Assembly: GCF_036568125.1 (NCBI RefSeq)
Contig: NZ_DATCTF010000015.1
Location: forward strand, 186,001-250,000
Direction of reading: 5' to 3'
Source: Magnetovibrio sp.
Lineage (GTDB): Bacteria; Pseudomonadota; Alphaproteobacteria; Rhodospirillales; Magnetovibrionaceae
DNA: 64,000 bases
The notes under the pieces are model-generated. The model saw nothing but the letters and a program-made list of their open reading frames with translations, ran no database searches and was not told where the DNA came from. The translations under genes and the position numbers were made by a program. How positions within the stretch are numbered: position 1 is the stretch's first letter; the number at the start of each line of letters is the position of its first letter. Below are positions 37,766 through 46,983 of the stretch, in pieces.

Positions 37766-37870
37766 ACACCAAGAACCCGCAGCAGTAGTGGGGCTTGAAA
37801 CATCACGTCCAGCCCGTTAGTAATCATGTGATGATACTTTGTCTGCCGCCCCCTCTTGAAAGAGTCCCCC

Positions 37871-38422
37871 ATGAGCGAAGACGCAAAGCCCGAAGAGCCA
37901 AGAGAAGCCCCTGAAACCGAGGAGACTGAGGAAGCTGAGGAGTCCACCGAGGAGCAAGCCCCTCAGGGACTAAAAGCAAAGCTGGCAGGCAAGCTCAAAT
38001 ACATCCTCGTCGGCGTGGTGGTTCTGCTGCTTGGCGGCGGTGGCGCAGGCATTTATTTTTCCGGCATTCTGCATACCGAAAAACTTCACGAAACGGTCGT
38101 GGCATTGCCCGGCCCGCCGGTATTTCACGAAATTCCGCGCATCACCGTGGACTTGAAACCCAGCCCCGGGCGTGCGCGGCCATTCATCCGCCTCACCATG
38201 CAGGCCGAACTGCAAGGCGATAGCGCAAAGGATGCGTTCATCGCCAACGAAGTCAAAATCATGGACGCCCTGCAAGCGCACCTGCGCACCGTCACCGCGC
38301 CGGAACTGAGCGGCGAAGCCGGGACCGAACGCTTGCGTCAGGATTTCATCACCATCATCAACCGCATCATCGAACCGGAAATCGCGATTTCGGTGTTCTA
38401 CAAAGATATTTTGGTGCGCTGA
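37871..38422 (+). CDS. FliL-like membrane protein
   Basis: A 183-residue protein: acidic cytoplasmic N-terminus (about 1-40, many Glu), one membrane helix about 50-68, and a periplasmic FliL-like domain (FHEIPRITVDL, then a helix, ending in VFYKDILVR). FliL supports the flagellar stator and motor. No other flagellar gene is in this window, so it is either an isolated family member or a paralogue. The ATG follows GAAAGAG. A strong bidirectional terminator follows. Confidence 0.78.
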   Translation: MSEDAKPEEPREAPETEETEEAEESTEEQAPQGLKAKLAGKLKYILVGVVVLLLGGGGAGIYFSGILHTEKLHETVVALPGPPVFHEIPRITVDLKPSPGRARPFIRLTMQAELQGDSAKDAFIANEVKIMDALQAHLRTVTAPELSGEAGTERLRQDFITIINRIIEPEIAISVFYKDILVR

Positions 38423-38440
38423 TCTAGCCCCGACATAATG

Positions 38441-38473
38441 AAAATGCGGACCGATTTTCAGGTCCGCATTTTT
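38441..38473. terminator. Bidirectional terminator between the FliL-like and cytochrome genes
   Basis: AAAATGCGGACC pairs with GGTCCGCATTTT around an eight-base loop, with T runs on both strands. It serves the two convergent genes. Confidence 0.88.
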
Positions 38474-38521
38474 CAAGATCAGAGCCGACTAGGGCTCAGA
38501 TGAGCCCCTTCATCTTACGTC

Positions 38522-39112
38522 TCAGTTTTGGCCCTTCCGTTGCCACGGATTGCTTCCGCCGCGATGACAGGCGTTGCAATTGGCCATCGATTTTGCGCGT
38601 TCCATAGAGGATCGCGAAACCTCGCCACGGTGCTCACTCATGAACCAGCTTTGCTCGGTGATGCGGATCGGTCCGTCACCCGGTTGCGCACCGGACACAA
38701 GATAGTTTTCGATGTGCCGGCGGGTCGGCTCATCCAAGGTCGCGTCTTCGCCGAAGTGGTTTGGCAGGTTGCCCATGAGCTTACGCCACGAACCCTGCGG
38801 CAGGGCTTCCGGTCCATAAACCATGTGGCAATCGCCGCATTCGGTGGCGGTAATTTGATCGGTGATGACAAAACCGCCGCCGCCGGAACCGAAACCGCTG
38901 AGGCCGCCCTTGCCGCCGCCGGAGCCGCCACCACCCATGCCGAAAAAGCCGCCGCTGAAAAAGCCGCCGCCATTGCCGCCGCCGGATGCATGCGCTTGGC
39001 CCAGCAGGGTCAAGGCCGGGGTGGTGTAGGCCACCGTCGCCGCGACGCCTAACATCGCCAGTGCTTTGGCGTATTTGATTTTTTTCTTTTGGGGTTGAGG
39101 TGTGTTCGTCAT
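38522..39112 (-). CDS. Diheme c-type cytochrome with glycine-rich linker
   Basis: A 196-residue protein: a basic N-terminus and hydrophobic segment (about 14-42) ending in AHA, a linker of about 38 residues that is mostly Gly with Phe and Ser, then two heme motifs, CGDCH (92-96) and CNACH (179-183). The C-terminal part resembles the DHC diheme family. It would act in the periplasm as an electron carrier; a partner oxidoreductase is not in the window. GAGAGG lies upstream of the ATG. Confidence 0.9.
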   Translation of the reverse strand: MTNTPQPQKKKIKYAKALAMLGVAATVAYTTPALTLLGQAHASGGGNGGGFFSGGFFGMGGGGSGGGKGGLSGFGSGGGGFVITDQITATECGDCHMVYGPEALPQGSWRKLMGNLPNHFGEDATLDEPTRRHIENYLVSGAQPGDGPIRITEQSWFMSEHRGEVSRSSMERAKSMANCNACHRGGSNPWQRKGQN

Positions 39113-39186
39113 AAAGGAAGCCTCTCTTTTTTTGAGCGCTGTATCGTTGTCATCATACTACAACAGAGCACCTGAATTGAGACTGA

Positions 39187-40092
39187 ATGGTGTTGGCACG
39201 TCCCACGGTCGTGCTAAAACAAGCCATGTGGTTACGACTGGACGGTATTAAACAGCCCCTGCGATTCGATGGGACCGACGAGCTGGTGGACGTTTTGAAC
39301 GACGTCCTCAGGGGATGGCGTCTGACGCGACTGGACTCCAGCCCGGACATGGGCCTGATCCATCTCTCCAAAGGCCCCAAGGGTTATCAACGCCGTTCAC
39401 CATGGATTGAACGCGGCACTGCCGTGGTCCATCCCGATCCGGTCGACGCGGTGTGCGACCTGCTGCTCGACCTGCATCACGCCTTCATCGAAGACAGCGC
39501 CAAGCACGGCGGCGAGGCGATGCTGACCCTGCACGCCGCCGGTGTGCGCATGGGTGGCGGTGCTGACGCTGGGTTGGTGGTGTTTCCCAGTACCCACGCC
39601 AGCGGCAAAAGCCTGCTCACCACGGCGCTGGGCGCGGCCAGGCACCGGGTGTTCGCCGACGACCAATTGCCGATCGTGCCGGGCACACCGACGCTGGGAG
39701 TATCGCCGGGATTTTTGCCGCGTGTACGCCGTCCCTTGCCCGACGATCTAGACGACAAGCTGGCGGAATTCATCCGCGGTCACGCGGGGCCGACCAGCGA
39801 CCAGTTTCGTTATGTTGATTTAAACGCTGATGCCATGGCGCCGCGGGGTGAAAAAGCGCCTATCAAGGCGGTGGTATTGTTGGACCGTCGTGACGGCGCA
39901 ACGCCGACGCTGACGCCCGCCAGCGAGAGCGCGATACTCAAAGCCTGCATCTTGCAGAGTTTCGGGCGCACGTTGAACGCGTTGGAGGTGCTCGACCATC
40001 TGCACGCGATGATCCAAGGCATCGACGGCTACACGTTGAGCTACGCCGACGCCCAAGACGCCGTGGCGGTGTTGTCGGAGGCCTTCGCTTAA
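39187..40092 (+). CDS. HprK-like P-loop protein
   Basis: A 301-residue protein. The C-terminal half resembles HPr serine kinase: LHAAGV strand, Walker A PSTHASGKS at 134-142, and FADDQLPI (about 157-163), the second acidic motif. The N-terminal half is not recognised. HprK-like proteins of this kind are found in alphaproteobacteria without a sugar PTS; no PTS gene is in view. The start is uncertain: ATG 39187 has a GAG-like site at six bases, and a second ATG lies at codon 14. Confidence 0.72.
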   Translation: MVLARPTVVLKQAMWLRLDGIKQPLRFDGTDELVDVLNDVLRGWRLTRLDSSPDMGLIHLSKGPKGYQRRSPWIERGTAVVHPDPVDAVCDLLLDLHHAFIEDSAKHGGEAMLTLHAAGVRMGGGADAGLVVFPSTHASGKSLLTTALGAARHRVFADDQLPIVPGTPTLGVSPGFLPRVRRPLPDDLDDKLAEFIRGHAGPTSDQFRYVDLNADAMAPRGEKAPIKAVVLLDRRDGATPTLTPASESAILKACILQSFGRTLNALEVLDHLHAMIQGIDGYTLSYADAQDAVAVLSEAFA

Positions 40093-40098
40093 AGTCCG

Positions 40099-41227
40099 TC
40101 AGTCGATGTCTTCGACCGCCGCGTCGCCGCCCTTGACCCGGTGCGCCAAGGCCGCTTCCATGAACTGATCGAGATCGCCGTCCAAAACCGCAGAAGTGTT
40201 GGACGTTTCCACCCCGGTGCGCAAATCCTTGACCATCTGGTAGGGCTGCAACACGTAAGAGCGGATCTGGTGTCCCCAACCGATATCGGTCTTGGCGTCG
40301 TGTTCGGCCTGAGAAGCTTCCTCGCGCTTTTGCAGCTCGGCCTCATACAGGCGCGCATTCAGCATCTTATATGCCGCCGCACGGTTCTTGTGTTGTGAAC
40401 GATCGTTCTGACACTGCACCACGATGCCGGTGGGAATGTGCGTGATGCGCACGGCGCTGTCGGTTTTGTTGATGTGCTGACCGCCTGCACCGGATGCGCG
40501 GTAGGTGTCGACACGCAGGTCTTTGTCTTCGTAATGGACCTCGATGTCGTCATCGATTTCCGGATAGACCCATACCGAAGTAAAGCTGGTGTGGCGACGT
40601 GCGCTGGAATCGTAGGGCGAAATGCGCACCAGGCGGTGCACACCGCTTTCGGTCTTCATCCAACCGTACGCGTTCTCGCCTGTGATTTTAATGGTGCACG
40701 ATTTAATGCCCGCTTCTTCGCCCGGGCTTTCTTCCAGCCACTCGGTTTTGTAACCGTGCTGCTCGGCCCAGCGCACATACATGCGTGTCAGCATTTCCGC
40801 CCAGTCCTGGGCTTCGGTACCGCCCGCGCCGGCATGGACTTCGAAATAACAGTTGTTGGCGTCGGCTTCACCCGACAGCAAGGTCTTCAACTCGGCCTTG
40901 GCAGCGCGGTCGCGCGCATCAATCAGGGCGGTTTCGGCCTCCTTGATGATGTCGTCGTCGCCTTCCATCTCGCCCATCTCGATCAGTTCGAGATTGTCGG
41001 CCAGTTCGGCGACAAGATCGTCGATTTCCTTGATCAACCCGTCAAGCTTGGTGCGCTCTTTCATCAAGGCCTGGGCCTTGGCGGCGTCGTTCCACAAGTC
41101 GGGGGCTTCGGCCAGCGCGTTCAGTTCTTCCAGGCGTAAAACAGCTTGGTCGTAGTCAAAGATGCCTCCTCAGCAGTTCCAGCGACTGCTTGAGGTCTTG
41201 AGTAACGGCTTCGATCTCGGCGCGCAT
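40099..41227 (-). CDS. prfB: Peptide chain release factor 2 (with programmed +1 frameshift)
   Basis: The full protein is about 375 residues, read from ATG 41227 for 23 codons to CTT TGA, then shifted by +1 to GAC (41157-41155) and on to the stop at 40099. The release motif GGQ is in [11 protein letters not shown], and the codon-recognition region has [13 protein letters not shown], as in RF2. It recognises UGA and UAA. Read without the shift the gene would look broken. It lies downstream of the diguanylate cyclase on the same strand. Confidence 0.96.
41155..41170 (-). promoter_or_regulatory. RF2 programmed frameshift site
   Basis: Minus strand: AGGAGG (41170-41165), CAT, CTT TGA C (41161-41155). 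The internal Shine-Dalgarno, the slippery CTT and the in-frame TGA followed by C are the known elements by which low RF2 raises its own synthesis. Confidence 0.95.
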
Positions 41228-41325
41228 GGGGCGGCGGTCCTTGTTGTAATTGGATCGGTGCGAGGTTTGTAACCAAAAGCCGCGACCGACACAAGCCGCG
41301 TTTCCCGATTACAACGCCCCTTCAC

Positions 41326-42486
41326 TTACGTGGCCACGCACACCCGATTGCGGCCCTCATCCTTGGCCCGGTACAGTGCCATGTCGGCTTGGCGGATCAA
41401 ATCGTCGATGTGGTGCTCTTCGTTCATGGCCGCAACGGACATGACGCCCAAGCTGGTCGTAACGCGCAAGGCGCTCTCGCCGATCTGAAAAACTTCCGCC
41501 TCAACCGCCTTGCGAATGCGTTCGGCAACGTGGCTGGCCTCGGTCACGGTCGTGGCGGGCAGCATCATCGCGAATTCCTCGCCGCCCAGTCGCACCAGAA
41601 CGTCTTGGGCGCGCAAGACCCCTTGCACCAGATCGGCGACCCGTTTGAGCACCATGTCCCCCGCGACATGACCATGAGAATCGTTGACAGCCTTAAAGTG
41701 ATCCAAATCCAAAATCACCAAAGACACCGCGTGGCCAGTGCGCCGTCCGCGCGCCATAACATGCCCGGCGACGGTATCGAAAGCGCGCCGATTGTAGACG
41801 CCGGTCAAGGGGTCGCGTTCGGCTTGCCGTTTGAGGTCCTTCTTCAAATGCTCCATGATCATCGCCATGAAAGCCATCGCCGATGCCATCGACATGGCGA
41901 GCCCACCCACCAATGTCACCTGAATGGCAAAGGACGGCTCCAACAACGACTCGCCACTGCGCCCCCACAGAGAAATACCCATGCGCGCAACCTGCAGGAC
42001 GCCACTCAAGGCGAAGGTGATCGCCATCAGTTTGCCGAAAAAATAAACTTCTTCGTCCTTGCGCGGCCACAACGCCCGCATGGACAACCAGTCGAATGCC
42101 AAAATGACCAACGAGGAAAGCGCTATCCGCGCCGCAAAATTGGACTCGACCATCGTCCAATAGATCATCCCCGCCATGACCACACCGAAAAACAGGGCGA
42201 ATGGCGTAAGCCGAGGGGTCGCACGTTCCATGAAGGCAAGATTACCCCGCCACACGAAGAACATTCCGACGAACAAAAGCGCATTGCCCAGCAGTACCGA
42301 TGGCGTCAGGGGACTGATTTGACGAAACGAAAACACGATCAAGCCGATCAAAACACAAACGCGTCCCACGGACCACCACCCCACGCCGGGCAGAGATCTG
42401 TTGAATTGCCAGACAATGATCAAAATGATTGTGCCGATAAAATGGGTGACGACCAACGCAACCAGTAATGTCAGCGGGTCAAGCAT
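41326..42486 (-). CDS. Membrane diguanylate cyclase (GGDEF)
   Basis: A 386-residue protein: six or seven membrane helices (about 1-210) with no recognised sensor family, then GGDEF (about 220-385). The active motif GGEEF is intact at about 301-305, and RAQD five residues before it is a complete product-inhibition site, so it should make c-di-GMP under feedback control. The ATG overlaps the mrcA stop (TGATG), so its translation is coupled to the cell-wall synthase gene. Confidence 0.92.
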   Translation of the reverse strand: MLDPLTLLVALVVTHFIGTIILIIVWQFNRSLPGVGWWSVGRVCVLIGLIVFSFRQISPLTPSVLLGNALLFVGMFFVWRGNLAFMERATPRLTPFALFFGVVMAGMIYWTMVESNFAARIALSSLVILAFDWLSMRALWPRKDEEVYFFGKLMAITFALSGVLQVARMGISLWGRSGESLLEPSFAIQVTLVGGLAMSMASAMAFMAMIMEHLKKDLKRQAERDPLTGVYNRRAFDTVAGHVMARGRRTGHAVSLVILDLDHFKAVNDSHGHVAGDMVLKRVADLVQGVLRAQDVLVRLGGEEFAMMLPATTVTEASHVAERIRKAVEAEVFQIGESALRVTTSLGVMSVAAMNEEHHIDDLIRQADMALYRAKDEGRNRVCVAT

Positions 42487-44939
42487 CAATACAGCCCGCC
42501 CGTTCCCGCAGCGGGCGCTTCGCCGTCGTTTGCGCTGACGCCTTCGCCACCCAACACTTGGCTGGTGTCGCGGGGAACGGTACCGGGTTTAAACGCTTCC
42601 AAGATGATGCCCTTGTCACCGCTATGTGCCGGCAAGCCGGTGGTGGCATTGACGCGAACCAGATGGATGCCCGATGGCAGGCGGAACGGCACCGGGGGTT
42701 GGCCTTCCAACGCTTCTTTCATGAAATCGCGAAAAATCGGCGACGCCACCGACGCCCCCTGCTCGCGCGGTCCCAAGGATCGCGGTTCGTCAAACCCGGT
42801 AAACACGCCCACCGTCAAATCGGGCGAAAAGCCGATGAACCACGCGTCACGGGCGTCGTTGGTGGTACCGGTCTTGCCGCCAAGCGGCTTGCCGACCTCC
42901 TTGACCCGCCGGCCGGTGCCGCGTTGCACGGTGCCTTCGAGCATCGATACCATCTGATAGGCGCTGGTGGGATCGGTCAGTTGCTTACGCTCGTCAGGCA
43001 CCACAGGCACCGGCTGATTGGTCCACGCCATGGCTTCACAGCCCACACAGGGGCGTTTGTCGTGGCGGTAGACGGTGTGGCCGTTGCGGTCTTGAATGCG
43101 GTCGATAAAGGTCGGCGCGATTTCCTTGCCACCGTTGACCAGCATCGCATACGCCGCCGTCAGGTCGAGCAACGTCGTTTCACCCGCGCCCAACGCCATG
43201 GACAGCTGTTCGGGTAAATCATCGATAATGCCAAAACGCCTGGCATATTCGGAGACTTTCTCCATACCCACGGTCTGCGCCAAGCGCACGGTCATCAGGT
43301 TGCGCGACTTTTCGATGCCCAACCGCATCGTCGAAGGGCCATAAAATTTCTTGGTGTAGTTGGCGGGACGCCATTTCGGCAGACCCGGCCCCTGGTCGAT
43401 GACGAACGGTGCATCGAGAATCAATGTCGAGGGCGTGAACCCCGAATCCAATGCCGCCAGATAGACAAACGGCTTGAACGCCGAACCCGGCTGGCGCTTG
43501 GCTTGGGTGGCGCGATTGTATTCGCTGGCGTCATAGTCGAACCCGCCCGACATCGCCAACACCCGTCCCGAATGTGGGTCGAGCGCCACGATGGCGCCTT
43601 GAATTTCGGGAATTTGGCGCAGTGCATAAGTGCCTTCGGGATATGCGACGGTTTTCTCTTCCTTGCCTTGACCAGAGGTGTAGCCGCTGACCCGCTCCAC
43701 CGCGACCACATCGCCCACGGCCAGAACATCGGCGGGAGCGTGCACCACCTTGTCCAGATACTCGCCCTTGATCCATTTGCGCGCCCATTTCAGCTCACGC
43801 AAAGGCACGACCGCAGGCCCGACACCTTGAACGATGATGAAAGCCTGTTGTGCATCCAACCCCGTAACCACCGCAAGCTGCCACGCCCCCATGCCCTTGG
43901 GAGGCTCCATGGTCTCAAGCGTCACCGCGAACACGGCCGCATCTTCGATACGCGCGATGGGACCGCGCCAGCCATGACGGCGATCGTAGGCGATCAAACC
44001 GTCGCGCAAGGTGCGCTCCGCGATCTCCTGCAAGCGCGGATCCAAGGTGGTGTGGACGCTCAAACCGCCGGTGTAGAGCGCCTGCTCGCCATATTGGTCG
44101 TACAGTTCGCGGCGCACTTCTTCTGCGAAATAGTTGGCGGTCACGAATTCAGCTTCAGCCCGGTTTTCGACCACCAGATCGTCGGCCTGTGCGATGCGTG
44201 CTTCGGCCGGGGTGATGTAGCCGTCCTCCGCCATGCGCCCGATGACCCAGTCACGCCGTTCAAGGGCTGCGGCTTTTTTGCGCACCGGATGGTAATTGCT
44301 GGGCGCTTTAAGCAGTGCCGCGAGGTAAGCGCTTTCGGCGATGGTCAATTCATCGAGCGATTTGTTGAAATAGTTCAACGCCGCCGCCGCGACGCCGTAT
44401 GAGCCCGAACCGAGATAGACCTCGTTCAGATACAGCTCCAAAATGCGGTCCTTGGTAAATGCCCGCTCGATGCGAAACGCCAAGATCGCTTCCTTGATCT
44501 TGCGCGAATAGGACACTTCGTTGGTAAGCAGGAAATTTTTCGCCACCTGCTGGGTGATCGTCGACGCCCCCACCGGACGCCGCCCCGATCCGTAATTTTT
44601 AATGTTGGTCAACACCGCACGGGCCAAGCCTAACGGATCGATACCCGGATGGGTGTAGAAATGCTTGTCTTCAGCCGCCAAAACCGCATGGATGATGCGC
44701 CGGGGCATGGCGCGGATCGGCACGAATACGCGTTTTTCGGTGGCGTATTCCGCCAGCAAGCGCCCATCACCCGCGTGCACACGGGTCATCACCGCCGGTT
44801 CGTAGTGCGCCAGTTGCTGGTAATCGGGCAATCCCTTGCCGAAATGCCAAAACACGTACACACCCGCCCCTGCCGCCGCGAAACCGCCGAACAGGACCAA
44901 GCCGAACAGAACCAACACGATTTTTAACAAGCGCTTCAT
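42486..44939 (-). CDS. mrcA: Penicillin-binding protein 1A
   Basis: An 817-residue bifunctional peptidoglycan synthase: N-terminal membrane helix, GT51 glycosyltransferase with EDKHFYTHPGID, an OB-like insert, and transpeptidase with SAFK (catalytic Ser), a later SxN-type motif and KTGTTN. Acts in the periplasm. ATG 44939 precedes MKRLLK; the longer TTG start is not convincing. It follows amiC and overlaps the diguanylate cyclase gene by one base. Confidence 0.96.
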   Translation of the reverse strand: MKRLLKIVLVLFGLVLFGGFAAAGAGVYVFWHFGKGLPDYQQLAHYEPAVMTRVHAGDGRLLAEYATEKRVFVPIRAMPRRIIHAVLAAEDKHFYTHPGIDPLGLARAVLTNIKNYGSGRRPVGASTITQQVAKNFLLTNEVSYSRKIKEAILAFRIERAFTKDRILELYLNEVYLGSGSYGVAAAALNYFNKSLDELTIAESAYLAALLKAPSNYHPVRKKAAALERRDWVIGRMAEDGYITPAEARIAQADDLVVENRAEAEFVTANYFAEEVRRELYDQYGEQALYTGGLSVHTTLDPRLQEIAERTLRDGLIAYDRRHGWRGPIARIEDAAVFAVTLETMEPPKGMGAWQLAVVTGLDAQQAFIIVQGVGPAVVPLRELKWARKWIKGEYLDKVVHAPADVLAVGDVVAVERVSGYTSGQGKEEKTVAYPEGTYALRQIPEIQGAIVALDPHSGRVLAMSGGFDYDASEYNRATQAKRQPGSAFKPFVYLAALDSGFTPSTLILDAPFVIDQGPGLPKWRPANYTKKFYGPSTMRLGIEKSRNLMTVRLAQTVGMEKVSEYARRFGIIDDLPEQLSMALGAGETTLLDLTAAYAMLVNGGKEIAPTFIDRIQDRNGHTVYRHDKRPCVGCEAMAWTNQPVPVVPDERKQLTDPTSAYQMVSMLEGTVQRGTGRRVKEVGKPLGGKTGTTNDARDAWFIGFSPDLTVGVFTGFDEPRSLGPREQGASVASPIFRDFMKEALEGQPPVPFRLPSGIHLVRVNATTGLPAHSGDKGIILEAFKPGTVPRDTSQVLGGEGVSANDGEAPAAGTGGLY

Positions 44940-45065
44940 TGTGCCCAAAACTTAAGTGAACCCGGTCTGTTACTCAATACGCCGATAATATGGCTTCCAT
45001 ATGATGATCAATGCGCCCTTCCGGCAAGGCGAAAGGCGGAAGTTCATCAAAAATAACGAGAAAAA

Positions 45066-46454
45066 TTAGTGCGAGCGCGCTTCTTGCGTGCCGGTGAAGT
45101 GACGATCGATGCCCTTGACCATGGCTTCGGCCATTTTGCGCCGGTACTCGCGGTTGAGCAAATTGCGCTCATCCTGACGATTGGACAAGAAACCCGCTTC
45201 GACCAGTACGGAAGGCATATCCGGCGCCTTCAACACCGCAAAGCCCGCGAACCGGTGTGTGTTGGGCAGCAACTTGACCTCGCGGCGCAGCTCGCCGACC
45301 AGTTCCTGAGCAAACCGCGCGGACTGGTTCATGGTTTCGCGTTGGGCCAGGTCCAACAAGATATTGGTGACCTCCCGGCTTTCGGTGGACAGGTCGATCC
45401 CGGCGATCAGATCGGCCTTGTTTTCCTTGGCCGCCAGCTTCGCGGCTTCTTTATCCGAAGCGTTTTCGGACAAAGTGTAAACGGAAAGTCCTCGCGTTTT
45501 GCGGTTGGGCACCGAGTCGGCGTGAATCGAAATGAACAGTTCCGCCCCAGCATCGCGGGCCACTTGAACCCGGTCGCGCAACCGTAAAAAGATATCGCGA
45601 TCGCGCGTCAGCACCACTTTGTAGCGCCCGGTGGCTTCCAAGGCCTTGCGTAAATCGCGCGCCAGCGCCAGCGTGACGTTCTTTTCATAGGTCTTGCCGA
45701 TGCCGATGGTGCCGGGGTCGACGCCGCCATGACCGGCATCGACGGCGATGATGCGCTTGCCGGGAATCGAAGGCTTGCGCGGCGGCAGCAGCGCGGCTGT
45801 CGTTTGCGGCGCGGGCGGCGTCACGGCGGGCAAGACGATCGCGGGCGGGCTGTCAGGCGTCACCTTGGCGACCAATTCGTCGAGACTTTTGCGCGCCTTG
45901 GCGCGCTGCGCGGCCAGCGCCTCGAGGAATTCGGTCTCGGTCGTCGGCGCCAAATCCAACACAAATCGCCACGGACCGCCGTTGACGGGCTTGAGCATGA
46001 AGCTGTTTTGCACGTTCACCGGCGCTTTGACGTCCAGCACCATGCGAGACGTGCCGGGCGAAAACAGGCCGTAGCGCATGCGGCTCAGCAAGCCCTTGTT
46101 TTCGGCCATGTGTTGATTGTCGAACTTCCAATCGACTTCCGGCAGGTTGACCACCACGCGGTAAGGGTCGGGCAGGGTAAAAACCTCGAATTTCAAGGAA
46201 CGGTCGACATCCAAGACGATCCGCGTGCGTTCGCCGTGCTGGCCGATGCGCACGTCCGACACCTGTGCCGAGGCAGGCATGGTCGGAAGCTGCGCCGCGT
46301 TCACGGGCTCAGGCGCCAAGACGTTGGCCACCGCCAAGACCGATGCAATCAACGCAAAGCCCGTCAACAGCCACCGTTTTGGCCCGTTTATCCGTGCGCG
46401 AAGGCTCATCGGTTTGATCGGCTCCCGTTTGATTTTCTCGGCGACGATGGTCAT
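45066..46454 (-). CDS. amiC: N-acetylmuramoyl-L-alanine amidase (AmiC type)
   Basis: A 462-residue periplasmic amidase: a hydrophobic signal/anchor about 28-50, an AMIN domain (about 65-165) for septal peptidoglycan targeting, a linker with Ala/Pro repeats, and Amidase_3 (about 235-450) with VDAGHGGVDPG, ISIHADS and VEAGFLSN. The catalytic zinc ligands in these motifs are present. The order rne, amiC, mrcA, prfB is conserved in alphaproteobacteria. Confidence 0.95.
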   Translation of the reverse strand: MTIVAEKIKREPIKPMSLRARINGPKRWLLTGFALIASVLAVANVLAPEPVNAAQLPTMPASAQVSDVRIGQHGERTRIVLDVDRSLKFEVFTLPDPYRVVVNLPEVDWKFDNQHMAENKGLLSRMRYGLFSPGTSRMVLDVKAPVNVQNSFMLKPVNGGPWRFVLDLAPTTETEFLEALAAQRAKARKSLDELVAKVTPDSPPAIVLPAVTPPAPQTTAALLPPRKPSIPGKRIIAVDAGHGGVDPGTIGIGKTYEKNVTLALARDLRKALEATGRYKVVLTRDRDIFLRLRDRVQVARDAGAELFISIHADSVPNRKTRGLSVYTLSENASDKEAAKLAAKENKADLIAGIDLSTESREVTNILLDLAQRETMNQSARFAQELVGELRREVKLLPNTHRFAGFAVLKAPDMPSVLVEAGFLSNRQDERNLLNREYRRKMAEAMVKGIDRHFTGTQEARSH

Positions 46455-46983
46455 TCTCGGTGCGCGCTTAGGCGTTTGGGCAAACTGAACCCGCCCAAAC
46501 GCCTATGATCGTCGTTATTGGACGGCAATATAAATCAATAAGATGATTGTCTAATCAATTTACTACCGTTATCTTAACCCCGACTGGAAATAAATGGGTT
46601 AATTCCCGTTATGTATCCGGTTTTCGAAAGTTTTCCGCAAGCGCGGAAAGCGGAAGGCGGCCATTCCCTACTAATCCTCGCCGCCAAGAGGTTCCGCCAA
46701 AGGGCCCCTGTGTGCATTGACGCTCTGTCAACGTTACGCCGATTTCCCTTGGTTATCAGGAATACCCCCGCAGGACTGCGCTTGCTATTGATTGAAGGTT
46801 TCAACCCTATGCTTGCCAGCAGCGCGCAAGCCGCAATGACACTGTTCCCTGCCGTCTCGACGACGGTGGACGTGTTTGCATGCGCGCCTGGCGGCAATCA
46901 AAATAGCGCGCCCACCAATCCCTCACGCTCAGGCTCTGCCCTCGGCGTGCGCGCTAATGGGCGCCATTGGAGTTCCAATTTAA
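46455..46983. other. Long spacer upstream of rne, holding promoter and leader
   Basis: A 529-base stretch between the divergent amiC and rne starts. A promoter at 46547-46575 directs rne and leaves a leader of about 400 bases. A hairpin TTTCCGC, AAGC, GCGGAAA lies at 46632-46649. An open frame at 46611-47060 has no ribosome binding site and overlaps rne; it is not called as a gene. Confidence 0.6.
46547..46575 (+). promoter_or_regulatory. Sigma70-type promoter for rne
   Basis: -35 TTGTCT at 46547-46552, exactly 17 bases, -10 TATCTT at 46570-46575. The predicted transcript starts about 400 bases before the rne ATG. Confidence 0.6.

Noticed and set aside
38528-39052. Open frame antisense to the diheme cytochrome gene
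   Set aside because: The Gly-rich coding of the cytochrome produces an Ala-rich mirror; the heme motifs show the true strand.
40099-41097. prfB as an N-terminally truncated or broken gene
   Set aside because: The missing N-terminus is found in another frame joined by the standard RF2 frameshift element.
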